Below are positions 47,186 through 59,930 of a stretch of 64,000 bases of DNA, piece by piece (position 1 is the first letter of the stretch; every line of letters starts with the position of its first letter). Both the position numbers and the translations under genes were made by a program. Under the pieces are notes generated by a model. It was not told where the DNA came from, ran no database searches, and worked only from the letters and a program-made list of their open reading frames with translations. The stretch spans positions 372,001 through 436,000 of the forward strand of contig JAQFVV010006336.1 in the NCBI GenBank assembly GCA_028023455.1, read 5' to 3'. This stretch comes from Epiperipatus broadwayi (taxonomy: Eukaryota > Onychophora > Udeonychophora > Euonychophora > Peripatidae).

Positions 47186-47504
47186 AAACAAAGCAAAATT
47201 CTCCATACAGTAGTGCCATCTTGTGCCAATAAGAGCAATCAATGAATGCCAGAAGGCGTGTGCATAAAATCCCTATCTAGTGCCTACTCATCCAAGGCTC
47301 CTCACTGACGAAGACCACAAGCCAGAAACTAGTCTGGGGATATTGGATGAGTAGGCACTAGATAGGGATTTTATGCACAAGCCTTCTGGCATTCATTGAT
47401 TGCTCTTGTTGGCACAAGATGGCACTACTGTATGGAGAGTTTTGCTTTGTTTAATAACAATTTTGTGCTAGTATGGGATAGTGATCATGTGGTGTTTAGG
47501 GGTT
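47186..47504 (+). mobile_element. Palindromic hammerhead retroelement, copy 3, with 13 bp target duplication
   Basis: TAGACCAGACTTG at 47,173-47,185 and 47,505-47,517 is a perfect target duplication. The arms, 47,186-47,295 and 47,343-47,452, pair almost throughout. At the apex, 47,298-47,340, sits a complete hammerhead core. A ~52 bp 3' tail (47,453-47,504, with GATCATGTGGTGTTTAGG) follows. The unit is about 319 bp, non-coding, and must use another element's enzymes, most plausibly those of a PLE or LINE. Confidence 0.88.
47298..47340 (+). ncRNA. Hammerhead ribozyme at the palindrome apex, copy 3
   Basis: Stem I CTCCTCA (47,298-47,304) with TGGGGA (47,335-47,340) gives six pairs, one a G-U. 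Beyond it the arms continue (TACTCATCCAA with TTGGATGAGTA). Box 1 is CTGACGA (47,305-47,311). Stem II is GAC (47,313-47,315) with GCC (47,321-47,323), one mismatch. GAAA is at 47,325-47,328, then self-complementary ACTAGT, and C47,334 is the predicted cleavage site. An A-A mismatch flanks stem II. The conserved core is complete, so it is a plausible type I hammerhead. Confidence 0.7.
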
Positions 47505-47517
47505 TAGACCAGACTTG

Positions 47518-50500
47518 GTTAATGATGGGAAGTTATTGAATATAATAAAATTATTATATAACAAAAATTATCTCATTTTAATGAAATGATTTTAATTATT
47601 ATCAACCGCACACATGGTGTGCACAGATCAGAAAACAATACCAAGTTCACTTTTCATACATGGAATTACTTCAAGCCAATAATAAAATCAAACATGCTCT
47701 AATCTCAATACTCTCTATTATTACAAAAGGTATCCAACTAATTATTAGTTATATTTTCTGATATCTTACTATGTATATCTCTATAGTGGTCTGCAAAGTT
47801 CATCCTAAACAGTGTACTTTTGAAAGACCTAATACAAAATTGCTCTTTCATGCCACTTTCCAAGAAAGAGTATTCTCTCCTAGAAAAAATATACTTCTGT
47901 AGATCATATAGAAATACAGACTTAACATTTCTAATATTGTAATTTCGATAATATAAGCTTGCCATCAACCTTTGAATATTCAGGCTAGAATGGATAATAA
48001 AACTGGAATTAATAATTTAAATTTGAGTGAAGTGACATATGGAAATCATTAAACACTAAAATAGGTCACAACTTAACATAATTTAAAAATCCCAAATCCC
48101 ATCATCAATATTTAAAGCAGAAAAACAATCAAATCAATACATAAAAAATAAAATTATTTATGTATTTATCTAATATAAATGAAAAAATATCCTCACCCTC
48201 TTTTGTTGATTATACAAGAAGATATGTCTCCAAATACATGTTTACACATTTATTTATAACATAATTTGAGGAAGGAAAAGAAAAAATATTAGATTAAAAG
48301 TTTTACATATCAAAAATATATATCTCATTAAATCACATCAAGAGATCAAACATATTTTGCTTAAAATTTACAAGTATAAATCTATATGCAATGCATGTCT
48401 ACAGATACATACATATAATTCAACATTAAATCAAATTTGCTGTTTATTAATGTATGTAATAAAAAAATAAACAACCTTCCCAGGTGTAGGGTTTTCTTTT
48501 ATATCTAAATTACAATGGTAAATACAGATTTGAAGATAGTCTATCTTAGAAGAAAAAAAAATTAATACACATTTCTCACTGAGGACAGGCTCAGAGCTTC
48601 AAATATCTTCTTCATGTGCCCTATAACAATGACAGGGCTTTTAAGGATTCAAAAATTTCCTTTTCTTCTTCTACTTTAGACTTACATATCATTCCCCAAT
48701 AAACAGTTAGGTTTTTAACAGGTAGTTAGTAATATCAATGATGATGAGAGAAAGGCTAGTGTACTATAATGCATTTATTCCATATAACTTGGTTTGGCCC
48801 ATTTATTCAGCTGCATTAGGTCTTTTAAATAATTTGAATTTTGCTGTGTTTTGAGGGTCTCTGAAAACCAGTCAGGGAGCTAAATAAATAAACACTACAC
48901 TTTGTAATGTATGTATAATAGGATTTATATAATAACAAATAATAATGTGGTAAAGCAACTTAAAAAAGTATAACTTTATTAACATTCATATGCTATTTAT
49001 TTTTCTTGGGTAAAAATAGTCTTCTTTCACATCAGGAGTAATCCAGTTATTATATTCTGTGCTTTCAAATTAATCATCTCTTGAAATACTAATGAGCACA
49101 TATAATTTCACATATAGAATAAATATTCTAAAGTTAGTGCTTACATTGGTGCACACAACTTATACATTATATATTAACTACCTCAGTTCCCAACCTGTCT
49201 CTTGCAGTTTGTTTAAGTTTCATTTAATTATCCTTTGTTAGTAATTATTTCATTTGTCACTATTCCATTTTAAACCTAATCACTGCTAGCTGATCTACTA
49301 GTCTATCACTGACCTCTCTTTACTGATGATCTGTTATCACTTCAGATAAACACCAACTTTGATCCAGATTAACCATTTTAGCTGCTTCCTTTCTCTTCTT
49401 TATTTACCCAAAGACTAAATATACATATGATCTAATTTGTATGCAACTAGCTTTATTTGAATACGAATTCTATTCTAATTGAATCAATAATTTTGGGACA
49501 ATCTCTCAAATAAATGTCTAGAGTAATTTTCTCCAATAAAGAGAATGTTATTAAAGTGAAGAAATCTGTGCATATTTATAAAAATAAACAATCTTTTATT
49601 TACATATACATATTTATATGCATGGACATTTCATACTCCAAGCAACAATAATTTTTATTTTTTGAAGTTGATTACCATAGTCAGTTTTTAGCTTTTCTTA
49701 GGATGACTTTAACTCAAATCTTTACTTAAATTTCTTTTTAAAAGTCACAAACTTCCTGAATAGGATTTGCCATTTTCTATAAAAAAAATCACTCTGACTT
49801 AAGTAAAACTTTTTACCAAAACCATAGACAGCCCTCTTCCAATTAAATCCTCTGCAAATACCAAAGATTATTTTTATGCCACTAGCTTATCTTTTATAGT
49901 AGCATGAAAAAAAATATTTGATAAACTCAGCTGGTATATATATTATTCATTTAATTACCTGAAATTTTTTTCTTAATTAATGACAAAAGATTAAAAATAG
50001 CAAAAATGTTACAAATTATCTAATCCTTATTTTCTGTTTTTTTTCTGTGAACACAAGATAAATATATTAGATAAATAAAATTTCCTTAATTTTTACTTTA
50101 TTATTAATTACATTGCATTTTTTATCTGATGCAAAATTATAAAATCTAATTTCTAATCATAGGTTAATGGCATTGATGGGATCATCTCAAATGGATAGAC
50201 ATTAAACAATCTACTATAAAATAACTTTTAACTAATATGATCTCTTGTCCTCATTTTGCCCAATGCTAAGTACAATCTACATTTTCAAATACTATATTTC
50301 AGAAACGATTCTGTTGTTATTAATATTAAACCATTTTAATTTAAGAATATGGAATATAATAAAACATATGATATATCCAGAGATATAATAGGGTTGAGCT
50401 AAGGCAAAAGCGAATAAACAACAACTTAGACAACTGTCATTTCATGAGTGCAAATAGTCTGAAATCCCAGTGTCACTTTTAGATCACCTTTGGGGATACA

Positions 50501-53006
50501 AGAAAAAGAAAGGGGTGATCAATCCCTTATCTAAATAACTATATCAATATGCTACAAAAGTATGGCTTTAATCTGCTCAAAGTTTTATGGACATTGTTCA
50601 TGATTCACTCCATGGTGATCATTTATATCATCACTCAGGATAAGGGAATAAGTGCATCTGATGTGGTGCAATATGGATCTACCACATATTCCAAATGTTA
50701 TATATGTATCATTATAATCATTAAACAGAATAACAATCAAATCTCATGCTAATATCACTTACCAGGAATATTTAAAGACACTAAGCAAAATGGAATATAC
50801 TATTATTTGACACATAAAAATTATAACTATCACTATCAATTCGAGAATGACCCATAATTATAGCCATCATCAGCCATTAATTAGTTAAGTATTACACATA
50901 TCAAATACCAAGTTTAATGCACTTAAATTAACCAAAGTTGTATACTACCCATTTATTATTATTATTCAACAAGTAGCTTTTATCAAGTAGAAAGAGAAAT
51001 ATTACGATAAAATTGTGATAATTTATTGTGAGAAATTTTAACTTTCTTACCTGTGCTCATATTTTAAATATAAATGAAATTTATAATAAATAAGTTTACC
51101 TTTTTTTATATTTGATCAAAGTTATATTTATTATGAGTTTCATTTTTTTTTTACGCAAACTGGTTTTTATATCTGTAATAATAATGTATACAATATTATA
51201 AGACAATATATATAATATTAATAACACTAAATGGTCAGTATATAAACCATTCTTTTTCACATTTCTTCTTGTGAACAAAGAAAACAAAATCTTGATTGCA
51301 GCCATTTGAAATCTGCAGCATTATATGGTTGATGAATATTCTTTACCATATGTGAATATTTCATACTTATTTATCAATTTGAATTGTAAGCCTAGTGCAT
51401 TGCTGGATCTATAAATAATAGTTTTCATCTGTTAACTTTCAACATTCTGTTATTCTGGAAATTAAAAAAGTTGAAGATAAACACTGCTTTTTATCTTCAT
51501 CATGTATATAGATTTCACATATTTTATTGGTAAATGGCACTGTTTAATAATTACTCCCTTATAAATCTGATTCATAATCTGATTAACATAATAATTAATA
51601 TATTAAAATTAAGTTGACATTTAATTCACTATTAGTGAAATTTTATAACTCAGTTTAATAAATGTGTCAGTTCCACTTGTCACCGGAAGTCTCAAGATGG
51701 CATATCCAGTCTTGCCCCAATGTAAGTTTTAAGGCAATGCAGAGAATATTTTATAATTAAAATCTCAATAAATATTTTGCAAACTTTCATAATTTAGTAT
51801 CTTCATTTATATTAGGCAGGTATATATTATTGTTGTGCTTTTATTTAATTGCAATAGAACAATTTTTCTAAATTTTATTTTCTCCACATAATGAAAATTA
51901 ATATAGCATAATAAAATGTAATGCTTAGAGTTAATTTTAAATACTATTTCATGTAAGTGAAGAGATGTCACAAGTGTCTTATAAATTTATTTTAATTGAA
52001 ATCCCAAATAAGTTATAAGTATTTTTATAATGCACACAGTAAATATAATAATTAAAACATTTATAAAGTACAGAGTAAAATTTCATGCTTACGGACTTCT
52101 AAGTCGGTTTAATGTGAAATCCATTTTGGCAGGCTTTTTCTCCAATATGTCTACTAGTTTTAAATGTGAATTTTTGATGATTATTAATTGACAATTGTGA
52201 TGTGCTTCATGTGCATAGGTTAAATGAAGTTCCTACTCCATTAGTTGCAAGTTACTTATCCAATTCAATTCCATTTTAAACACAATTCAAATCCAATTTT
52301 ACTTTTTAATAACTTTCAGCTTCCCAGTTCTTTATTCTCTCCAATTTTTGTTATCTTTATTTAGTTCAGTTTCCTCTCCTATCTGTTTGTTCTCCTCTAT
52401 AAAAATTTATGTTGGCCTATTTAAAAACTTTTACCAGAGGGATGGCTGTAAAAATTAACAGACCAATTAAATTGTTATATGTGCATAAATCAACATACAA
52501 TTAATAATTCTCCATCTATAAGCATAAGTGATAGGTAATTAAGCTGTTCCAAACTATTTTAAATTGCAATAAAAACATGCTTGAGAATTAATTATACAGA
52601 TTAATTTAGAACGATTACAATTTTAAGTCTCCTTGACTATTATTAAACAAAATACCAAATATTTCTATACTTTTCATTTAATCATAACATTAATAAATTA
52701 TTATACTGATACTATTGAAATTAGTCCATCTGACAGACTGCATATAAAAAGTTTCATGCACAATATGGCAGAGGGCCTATCACATATCTTAAACAACCCA
52801 ATTCATTATCACTCTCAGGAGATTTATTAATGAAATTTATTTATTTTTATAATATAATTTAGTAATTATGATAACACACCACTGATATAATATACCTATT
52901 TAATATTGAATAGTTATTATTAAATGGAATTTAAAATTTTATACAATTGACCATTTAAATAGGGCTTGAAAAACATCAAGCCTAACCATAAGGCTGCAAT
53001 ATATAT
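47518..53006. other. AT-rich non-coding stretch, 5.5 kb
   Basis: No gene supported. Frames at 47,738-47,968 and 50,549-50,752 are open by chance and show no domain. Scattered GC-richer patches (48,560-48,860; 49,190-49,400) hold no long frame. Confidence 0.5.
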
Positions 53007-53474
53007 ATATGAAAAACAAAAAACAAGTTAAAAACTTGCTAACGCTTGTATTTATGTCAACCGATGGCGTTCTATCAAAAACACCGTCAAGCATATGTTT
53101 ACATAAACATCAGACTATGCATTCACTATCTCTAACTTTAATTCCACTTTCAGATCATGATTTCAAGCTATTTGCTATCATCAGTGAAAGACAGGAATTT
53201 TAGAAACTAGATCTAAACACAAACTCTGAGCATCTATGAAACAGTTTCTATTCAGCTTGCAAGCATGAATCTTTTAGACACGTAATGTCTTCAAACTCAG
53301 CATAGCAAGCCAGATAGCTATATGGGTCTGATCTCAGTTCAGCATCACCACATAGTAGAAGCCTCTACAATATATATCATTGCTAGAAAGACCTCAAAGG
53401 TACATTTATGAAAAACAAAAAACAAGTTAAAAACTTGCTAATGCTTGTATTTATGTCAACAGATGGCGTTCTAC
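53007..53474 (+). repeat. Direct repeats of 68 bp spaced 399 bp
   Basis: TATGAAAAACAAAAAACAAG through AACTTGCTAACG to GATGGCGTTCTA occurs at 53,007-53,075 and again at 53,406-53,474 with two or three changes. The 330 bp between them is better balanced in base use. It looks like a terminal-repeat miniature retroelement or a tandem dimer of a ~400 bp repeat. I could not find a hammerhead core in it. Confidence 0.7.
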
Positions 53475-53502
53475 CATATATATATATATATATATATATA
53501 TG
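53475..53502. repeat. (TA)n tract at the 5' edge of the LINE
   Basis: About 13 TA units directly before the presumed LINE start. A similar tract follows the LINE tail, so the element may have inserted into a (TA)n run. Confidence 0.9.
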
Positions 53503-56500
53503 CTGCAGAAAGGAGTTTGCTATTAACTGAAAGGAGACCCTTTGATTCCTCTTGGAGGCCTTAAAGAAACCAAGCAGGGCAAATTCCTAATGTCCACTCC
53601 ATACGTTCTTGTCGTTGCAGCTGTTATTACTATATGTTTATTCATATAGTATACGAACATGGATGGGCTGCTCACCAACACGCATTAGCCAGCGTGGTGA
53701 GTTTATTGGCTTTTTACCTCTGAGTTTAAGATCAAGAAACACCATGGTCTTTCTTCTCAGTGCCTGATAAGGCAGAATGAATGTTTATGTAAATGATAAA
53801 GATTTTTCCCAATTATACAATTATGACAGACAAAAATAAAGCATGGCCATTAATCCCAGGAGGCTGTAAAGTCACCAACAAAGGCAGCGGTTGGTGGCTG
53901 AAGGCGGTGGGTGCTAAGAATATCCTGGAGGCGAACCCAGGCTGCCATTTGATGACGACTTTTTATTTAGGTACTTACAACTGCAGATCACTTTCAAGTG
54001 AAGAAAGATTGCAAGAATTAGAAGAAGAACTCTCTTATATTAAATGGGATATTATTGGACTTTGTGAAGTTAGAAGAAAAGGTGAAGAGACAATTGATTT
54101 AAAAAGTGGACATATGCTCTATTATAAAGGCACAAATATTGGAAATACAAGTGGAGTAGGATTCATTATAAATAAAAAGTGGAAGAACAATATTGTGGAG
54201 ATTGATGGTGTATCAGACAGAGTGGCAAGATTATTTATACAACTTAATAGCAGATATCAAATGCAGATAATTCAGGTTTATGCCCCAACAAGTTCTCACA
54301 GTGATGAAGTAGTAGAAGATTTTTATATGGATGTACAAAAGGCTTTTGATCAGAGTAAAACAACATTTTAAAATTGTTATGGGAGATTTTAATGCTAGAA
54401 TTGGTAAACAAATGAAAGATGAAAGTGTTGTAGGTAATTTTGGTTATGGTAATAGAAATGAGAGAGGACATAGACTTGTGGAGTTTGCAAGAGAAGGAAA
54501 AACTTTATATTATGAATTCTTTTTTGAGAAAAATGTTAGAAGGAAATGGACATGGAAGCATCCAAATGAAGGTACAGCAGAATTGGATTATATTTTGACT
54601 AACAGGAAATATATATTTCAAGATTGTAATGTTCTTAATAAATTTAACACAGGAAGTGATCATCGATTAGTAAGGGGTAAGATACATGTTAATGTAAGAC
54701 TAGAGAGACAAAAATTATTAAGAAAAACTATATTTACAGTTGATATTCCTAATCTTCAGAAACATTCTAATGAATTTAAATTAGAACTTACAAATCGGTT
54801 TCAAGTATTAGTAGATTTTGAACATGATTCAGATTTGAATGAAATTAATATGAAAATAACTGATACACTTTTAAAAACTGCAACAAAGATAGCTGGTAGA
54901 AAAAAGCAGCAATTGACTAATAAAATTTCTACTGAGACTAGAGAACTTATGAAGAAAAGAAGGAATATGAAGATATGCAAGAATGATGCATTTAAAAGAA
55001 TTGAATATCTCGAATTTTGTAAAATGGTGCGGAAAAGAGTTGAAAATGATATAAGAAAGTATAACTGTGAACTAGCAAGAAAAGCTGTAGAAGAAAATAA
55101 AAGTCTTAAGAATGTAAAACAACATTTTGGTATTGGTAGGAAATTTATATCTGCAATAAGGAAAAAAGATGGAATTATTACTAAAAAGAGGGATGACATT
55201 ATGAAATTGGTAGAAGATTTTTATCAAGAATTATATAGTAATAAAGAACAAGTACCTCCTATATCTATTACATCTTCCAAATTGCCCAGAATTTTAAATG
55301 AAGAAGTGAGAAATGCAATTAAATGTATGAAAAAAGGAAAGGCTCCAGGTAATGATGGAATTATAATTGATATATTAAAAGAAGCAGGTGAAGAAACAGA
55401 AAAAATATTAGCAAAGTTATATACCAAATGTCTAAATGATAAAGATGTACCGGATGATTGGAAGAATACAGTAATAATATTAATATTTAAAAAAGGTGAT
55501 AAAGAAGATATTAGAAATTACAGACCTATCAGCCTTTTATCAGTTTTATATAAAATTTTTACCAAGATAATTACAACTCGTCTACAGAGAACCTTGGATT
55601 TTCACCAACCAAGAGAACAAGCTGGATTTAAAAGTGGTTTTAGTACAGTAGATCATATTCAAGTATTGAGAGAAGTTATAGAAAGGACAAATGAATATGA
55701 GTTGTCATTATGTTTTGGATTTGTAGATTATGAAAAGGCATTTGATTCTATAAACATTTCTTCAGTGATTAAAGCATTGGATCATCAAGGTATAGATCCA
55801 GGATATTGTCATATTTTAAAGAATATTTATAAAAATGCAACAGCAACAATTAGATTACATAATGATACTGGGAAAGTCAACATTGAGAAAGGTGTAAGAC
55901 AAGGTGACTCCATATCTCCAAAACTTTTTACAGCAGTGCTTCAAGAAGTATTTTGTGGATTAAAATGGGAAACTAAAGGAGTGAAAGTAAATGGAGATTA
56001 TTTAAGTCATTTAGATTTCACAGATGATGTAGTTGTTTTTGCAAATAATGCTTCCGAGCTGCAGGAAATGTTGCAGGAGTTATCAGATGAAAGTAGGACT
56101 AAAGATAAATGTTAAAAAGACTAAAGTAATGTTTAATCGATTTGCTCAAAATATGAAAATAAAGATTGATTATGATGAATTAGAAAAAGTTAAGAGTTAC
56201 AAATACCTTGGTCAGATTATTAATACAGATGGAAACATAATAGAGGAAATTAATCATAGAATTAAACTTGGTTGGAGTGCTTTTGGTAGAAATAACTTGA
56301 TATTAAAAGGAAATATGCCTATGTGTTTGAAAAGAAAGGTTTTTAACAAATGTGTTTTACCAGTTCTTACTTATGGATCTGAGACTTGGACACTTAATAG
56401 AAGATCAATACAGAGACTTCAGACCACTCAAAGAAGTATGGAGAGATGTATGTTGGGAGTAACAAGAAGAGATCGAAAACGCAATGTATGGGTAAGAGAA

Positions 56501-56790
56501 CAAACAGGTGTTACTGACCTCATTGAAAAAATTAAAAGATTAAAGTGGAGTTGGGCTGGACATATTGCTAGAAGAGATGATAATAGATGGACAATTTAAA
56601 TTTTAAACTGGATTCCAAGAGATTGTAAAAGACCCAGAAGGAGACCACATGTAAGATGGATGGATGAAATAAGAAAATGTGTAGGGGTGATGTGGAGAAG
56701 AGAAGCTAAAGATCGGAGAAGATGGATTAAACTTGGAGAGACCTTCATCCTGCAGTGGATTGATAATGGTTGATAATGATGATGATGATA
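53503..56790 (+). mobile_element. RTE-type LINE, apparently full length
   Basis: A GC-richer ~290 bp leader (53,503-53,790) precedes one long coding region with an apurinic-type endonuclease and reverse transcriptase. It ends at 56,773, immediately followed by TAATGATGATGATGATA, the short GAT-rich tail typical of RTE elements, and a (TA)n run. Leader, coding region and tail make it close to complete at about 3.3 kb. Two frameshifts and one stop make it inactive, but low overall decay suggests it is young. Confidence 0.9.
53793..56773 (+). pseudogene. RTE endonuclease-reverse transcriptase, broken by three lesions
   Basis: The likely start is the Met at 53,823. Endonuclease: TYNCRS (53,973), CEVRR with catalytic Glu (54,063), VYAPTS, MGDFNARIG (54,379), SDHRLV (54,655). 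Reverse transcriptase: GKAPGNDGI, NYRPISLLS, AGFKSGFSTVDH, FVDYEKAFD with catalytic Asp (55,720), GVRQGDSISP, FTDD (56,017), then YLGQIINTDG, YGSETWTL and a WSWAGHIARR tail. Lesions: an extra base in AAAACAAC near 54,361; an apparent 8 bp loss at ATGAAAGT (56,087-56,094), shifting frame; and TAA at 56,597. After that stop the same frame runs on through RPHVRWMDEIRKC to TGA at 56,771. The protein would nick target DNA and reverse transcribe its own RNA. Confidence 0.92.
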
Positions 56791-56815
56791 TATATATATA
56801 TATATATATATATAT
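56791..56815. repeat. (TA)n tract after the LINE tail
   Basis: About 12 TA units following the GAT-rich LINE tail. Confidence 0.9.
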
Positions 56816-56941
56816 TGCAGTGCTGGAAATAAAAGCTTGAAAAGGTGATCATCAGTTGTATGTATATAATTGATGTAGTAAGTTTATAATGAGTTATGAC
56901 TTTTTTTTAAAAAAAAATTAATAACAATAAATTGGTTAAGC

Positions 56942-57030
56942 ATTGGTGGCCGAGTGGTTAGCACAGCTGCCTTACAAGCACTTGTCCTGGGTTCACTTTC
57001 AGGCCGATGCTTTGACACATGAGTAAAAAA
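56942..57030 (+). mobile_element. tRNA-derived SINE (family A), second copy
   Basis: The head GCATTGG pairs with CCGATGC at the end of the tRNA-like part (57,002-57,008), a complete 7 bp acceptor-type stem with one G-U. TGGCCGAGTGG is a perfect A box; the anticodon-type loop CTTACAA is kept; CCTGGGTTCACTTTCAGG is a T-arm with a decayed B box. The tail is TGACACATGAGT plus A9. It matches the element at 27,597-27,694. Not a functional tRNA: the anticodon stem is mispaired and no CCA-compatible context or intact B box remains. Confidence 0.78.
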
Positions 57031-58570
57031 AAATGATTGAAAGGGAAATGCAATGATTTAAGAGTATATATTTTTTTGAATAGGCATATATATGTGTGCA
57101 TATCTTACTTGGGTTAAATAAATAAATAGAGATATAAAACTTAAAACATATAGAGAAATTTCATCCATGCAAAGGTATTTAAATTGAAGCAAAAGAGTTT
57201 GAAATGCATGCAATTATTTTTTTAATAAAAAGATAACTTGCTTAGATTTGTAGAAAACAAAAAAATGAATCTATAGATCTGGTGGGTAATAGTGATTAAA
57301 AAATAAAAAAGTTAATAATTTATTATATATTTTTAATTACTAATCTATTATATATTTTTAATTAAAAAGCAAAAATTTTCAAAAGAAAAATGTGGAATTC
57401 TGAAAAAAAAAGGCGTCAGAGGGAGGAACCATATTTTTTTCTTTAATGCTGGACTGGAGAATTATAAAAATTATTCTAGTTAATTATTAAAAAAAGCAGG
57501 AGTAACTTTTTCCTTTGTAAACTATAACTGTGGCTGGCATATACATTGCTGTGTTGAAATGAAATAATGTATTGAATATAAATCATTATTACCAGTAATA
57601 GAAATTCTTGATTTATGTATTATTATTATTATCATTTGTTGATTCAGCCACAGAAAATGCATTGTTTATTAACTTAAGCATGTATCAGCCCATAATAGTG
57701 TTTAATCATCTCCTGAAAATTACCTGAGCTTGATCTTAATGCTAAAACATCAGATTAATTACAAGGCCTTTGAAGTGTGCCCCTATTATTATTATAAACG
57801 GAACATTTAAATCATACAAATTAGAACAACAATAGACCTCACAGATTTTATTTTATACTGATTAGTATTGGAAGATATATATATATATATATCATGATAA
57901 GACTGTTCCTTTTGAAAATTTAAAAAAAGAAAATAGAAAAGGCCTTAATAAGCCATTGTTATTCATTTATTGTAGTGTAACTTATTTCTTTTATATTTGT
58001 TGGGTTACTTTTATTCAGTTATTTTTGTATATGCTTATTCATTGTATGAATTTATTCCAAAACAATTATTTTAACTTTGTGTGTGTGAATGTCTTAGTGG
58101 ATTAGTTGTATCTTGTATGTAAATGGATATTAGTTTATATAATTCAAGTTATCAGTGACATTTTATATCATATTTCACTTCAAACATACACATTAGTACT
58201 TATCAGTTCCATATTTATAAAAAAGTTTAAATTAGAGAGAATGCATAACCACTGAGAAAATGCCAAAGGTCATTGGAAATTTAAAAAGAATGGAAGTTAA
58301 AATTGGTCCATTCAGCATTTTTTCTTATTACAGATAAATAGACAGCACCTTAGTAAAAGCTGAAAACATACGCCTTTTTATATAAAACAGATTACTTCTA
58401 AGTGATAAAGTCTATTTGAATCTTTGGTGTTGATTTTGTGAAGTGATTGGGAAGTATAACACATTTTTAGGTTCAGTCATCTTCATACTTATCTATTATA
58501 TATATATATATAACTCCGTGAAAGTTATACACACCAGTTGTATTTAAATCTAGACTCTTCAAGTTACAGT

Positions 58571-58613
<43 letters not shown>

Positions 58614-58630
58614 ACTTGTATATATATATA
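57031..58630. other. AT-rich non-coding stretch with (TA)n tracts
   Basis: No gene supported. (TA)n tracts at about 57,877-57,892, 58,496-58,512, 58,573-58,608 and 58,619-58,634. Confidence 0.6.
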
Positions 58631-58639
58631 TATAATATT

Positions 58640-59300
58640 TAAATACATGTATCTTGTCTATACTAAACTTATTATAATTATAAGGGACTTGAACTCAGAC
58701 TTTCAAACTCTCCACAACTATCCAATCCATCTTATACTATTGATACACATAACTACATACATGTGAACAAGATAAATGATCTCTAATATATGAATTTTAT
58801 GCTGAACCAGCACTCTCAATTGGTCCAAATCACTATCTCCAATACATATATATATATAATTACTGCTCAGTTTATATTAATTAAGATAACAAATGTTTAA
58901 ACTTTAATGAACAAACTTTAATCTTCTCTACTCTCCAACTCTTCAGCTATCCATATTATTGAAAATCCAAAGATAAAGTGCTCAAATCCCTTGATAATGC
59001 CAATATTATTGTCACACCTCTGTTGACCTTAAGTCATTTCTGAACCATCACACATAGAATCTTAATATATTTTTTTAATTATATAGGAGAGGGATGGGTA
59101 GAATACAGGCCAAATATGTAATATTTAAATACATATGTCTTGTCCATACTAAACTTAATGTAATTATAAGGGATTTGAACTCAGACTTTCAAACCCCTCC
59201 ACAATTATCTAATTCATCTTATACAACTGATACACATGACTGCATATATGTGAAAAAAATAAATGATTTCCAATATACATATTTCATACTAAAGAATTGA
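58640..59300 (-). mobile_element. Hammerhead/tRNA-like repeat, two tandem units on the reverse strand
   Basis: On the reverse strand, two units about 485 bp apart each carry the order hammerhead relic, then a tRNA-like segment with a B box (GAGTTCAAGTCC at 58,685-58,696 and GAGTTCAAATCC at 59,171-59,182), then TTAAGTTTAGTAT. The whole block is the inverted partner of 59,310-60,080. The open frame over 59,094-59,300 is incidental. Confidence 0.75.
58795..58835 (-). ncRNA. Decayed hammerhead copy (unit A)
   Basis: Reverse strand: CCAA, TTGAGAG in place of CTGATGAG, intact stem II GTGCT with AGCAT (loop GGTTC), AAAA in place of GAAA. It shares the stem II loop with the complete motif at 43 kb. 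Inactive. Confidence 0.7.
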
Positions 59301-59370
59301 AGAGTGGAGAACATTAAAGCTTGTTCACTAAAATTTGAAGATTTTCTATCTTAATATAAACTGAGCAGTG

Positions 59371-59375
<5 letters not shown>

Positions 59376-59449
<74 letters not shown>
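59376..59449. repeat. Longest (TA)n tract of the window
   Basis: About 74 bp of TA/AT repeats, broken once by CCC near 59,420-59,422, directly upstream of the forward hammerhead unit. Confidence 0.95.
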
Positions 59450-59453
<4 letters not shown>

Positions 59454-59460
59454 GGAGATA

Positions 59461-59519
59461 ATGATCTGGACCAAATGATGAGTGCTGGTTCAGCATGAAA
59501 TACATATAATGGAGATCAT
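59461..59519 (+). ncRNA. Hammerhead copy (unit C), one core change
   Basis: Box 1 is ATGATGA (59,475-59,481; the first C is A). Stem II GTGCT with AGCAT, loop GGTTC, closing pair G-U. GAAA is at 59,497-59,500. Stem I has ATGATC (59,461-59,466) pairing perfectly with GATCAT (59,514-59,519) and CCA with TGG. The fold is retained, but loss of the invariant C3 should abolish cleavage. Confidence 0.7.
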
Positions 59520-59930
59520 TTCTCTTTTTCACACATATGTGGTCATGTATGTCAGCGGTATAAGATGGATTGGATACCTGTGAAGAGTTTGAAAATCTGA
59601 GTTCAAGTCCATTATAATCAGATTAAGTTTAGTATAGACCAGATATATGTAACTAAATATTACTTATTCAGCCTGTATTCTACCCATCCATTTTCTGTAT
59701 AATTAAATGGATATATTGAGATTCTATGAGTGAGGGGTCAGATTAACTTAAGGTCAACATAGGTATGACATTAGTATTGGCATTATCAAAAGCTTTGAAC
59801 ATTTCATCCTCAAATTTTCAATGTTACGGATAGGTAAAGAGTGGAGAAGATTGAAACTTTTCCACTAAAGTTTGAAGATTTGCTATCTTAATATAAACTA
59901 AGCAGTGATTATATATATATAATACTTATC

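Noticed and set aside
53007-53474. CRISPR-like or satellite array
   Set aside because: Only two direct repeats with one long unique interval, in a eukaryotic genome; no array.
54801-55199. Reverse-strand 132-codon frame inside the LINE
   Set aside because: It is a shadow of the reverse transcriptase frame.
56942-57030. Functional tRNA gene (anticodon-like TAC)
   Set aside because: The anticodon stem is mispaired, the B box is decayed, and a SINE-type tail and a second dispersed copy exist.
59314-59532. Reverse-strand 72-codon frame with Tyr/Ile repeats
   Set aside because: It runs across the (TA)n tract and the antisense of a hammerhead unit; there is no protein family behind it.
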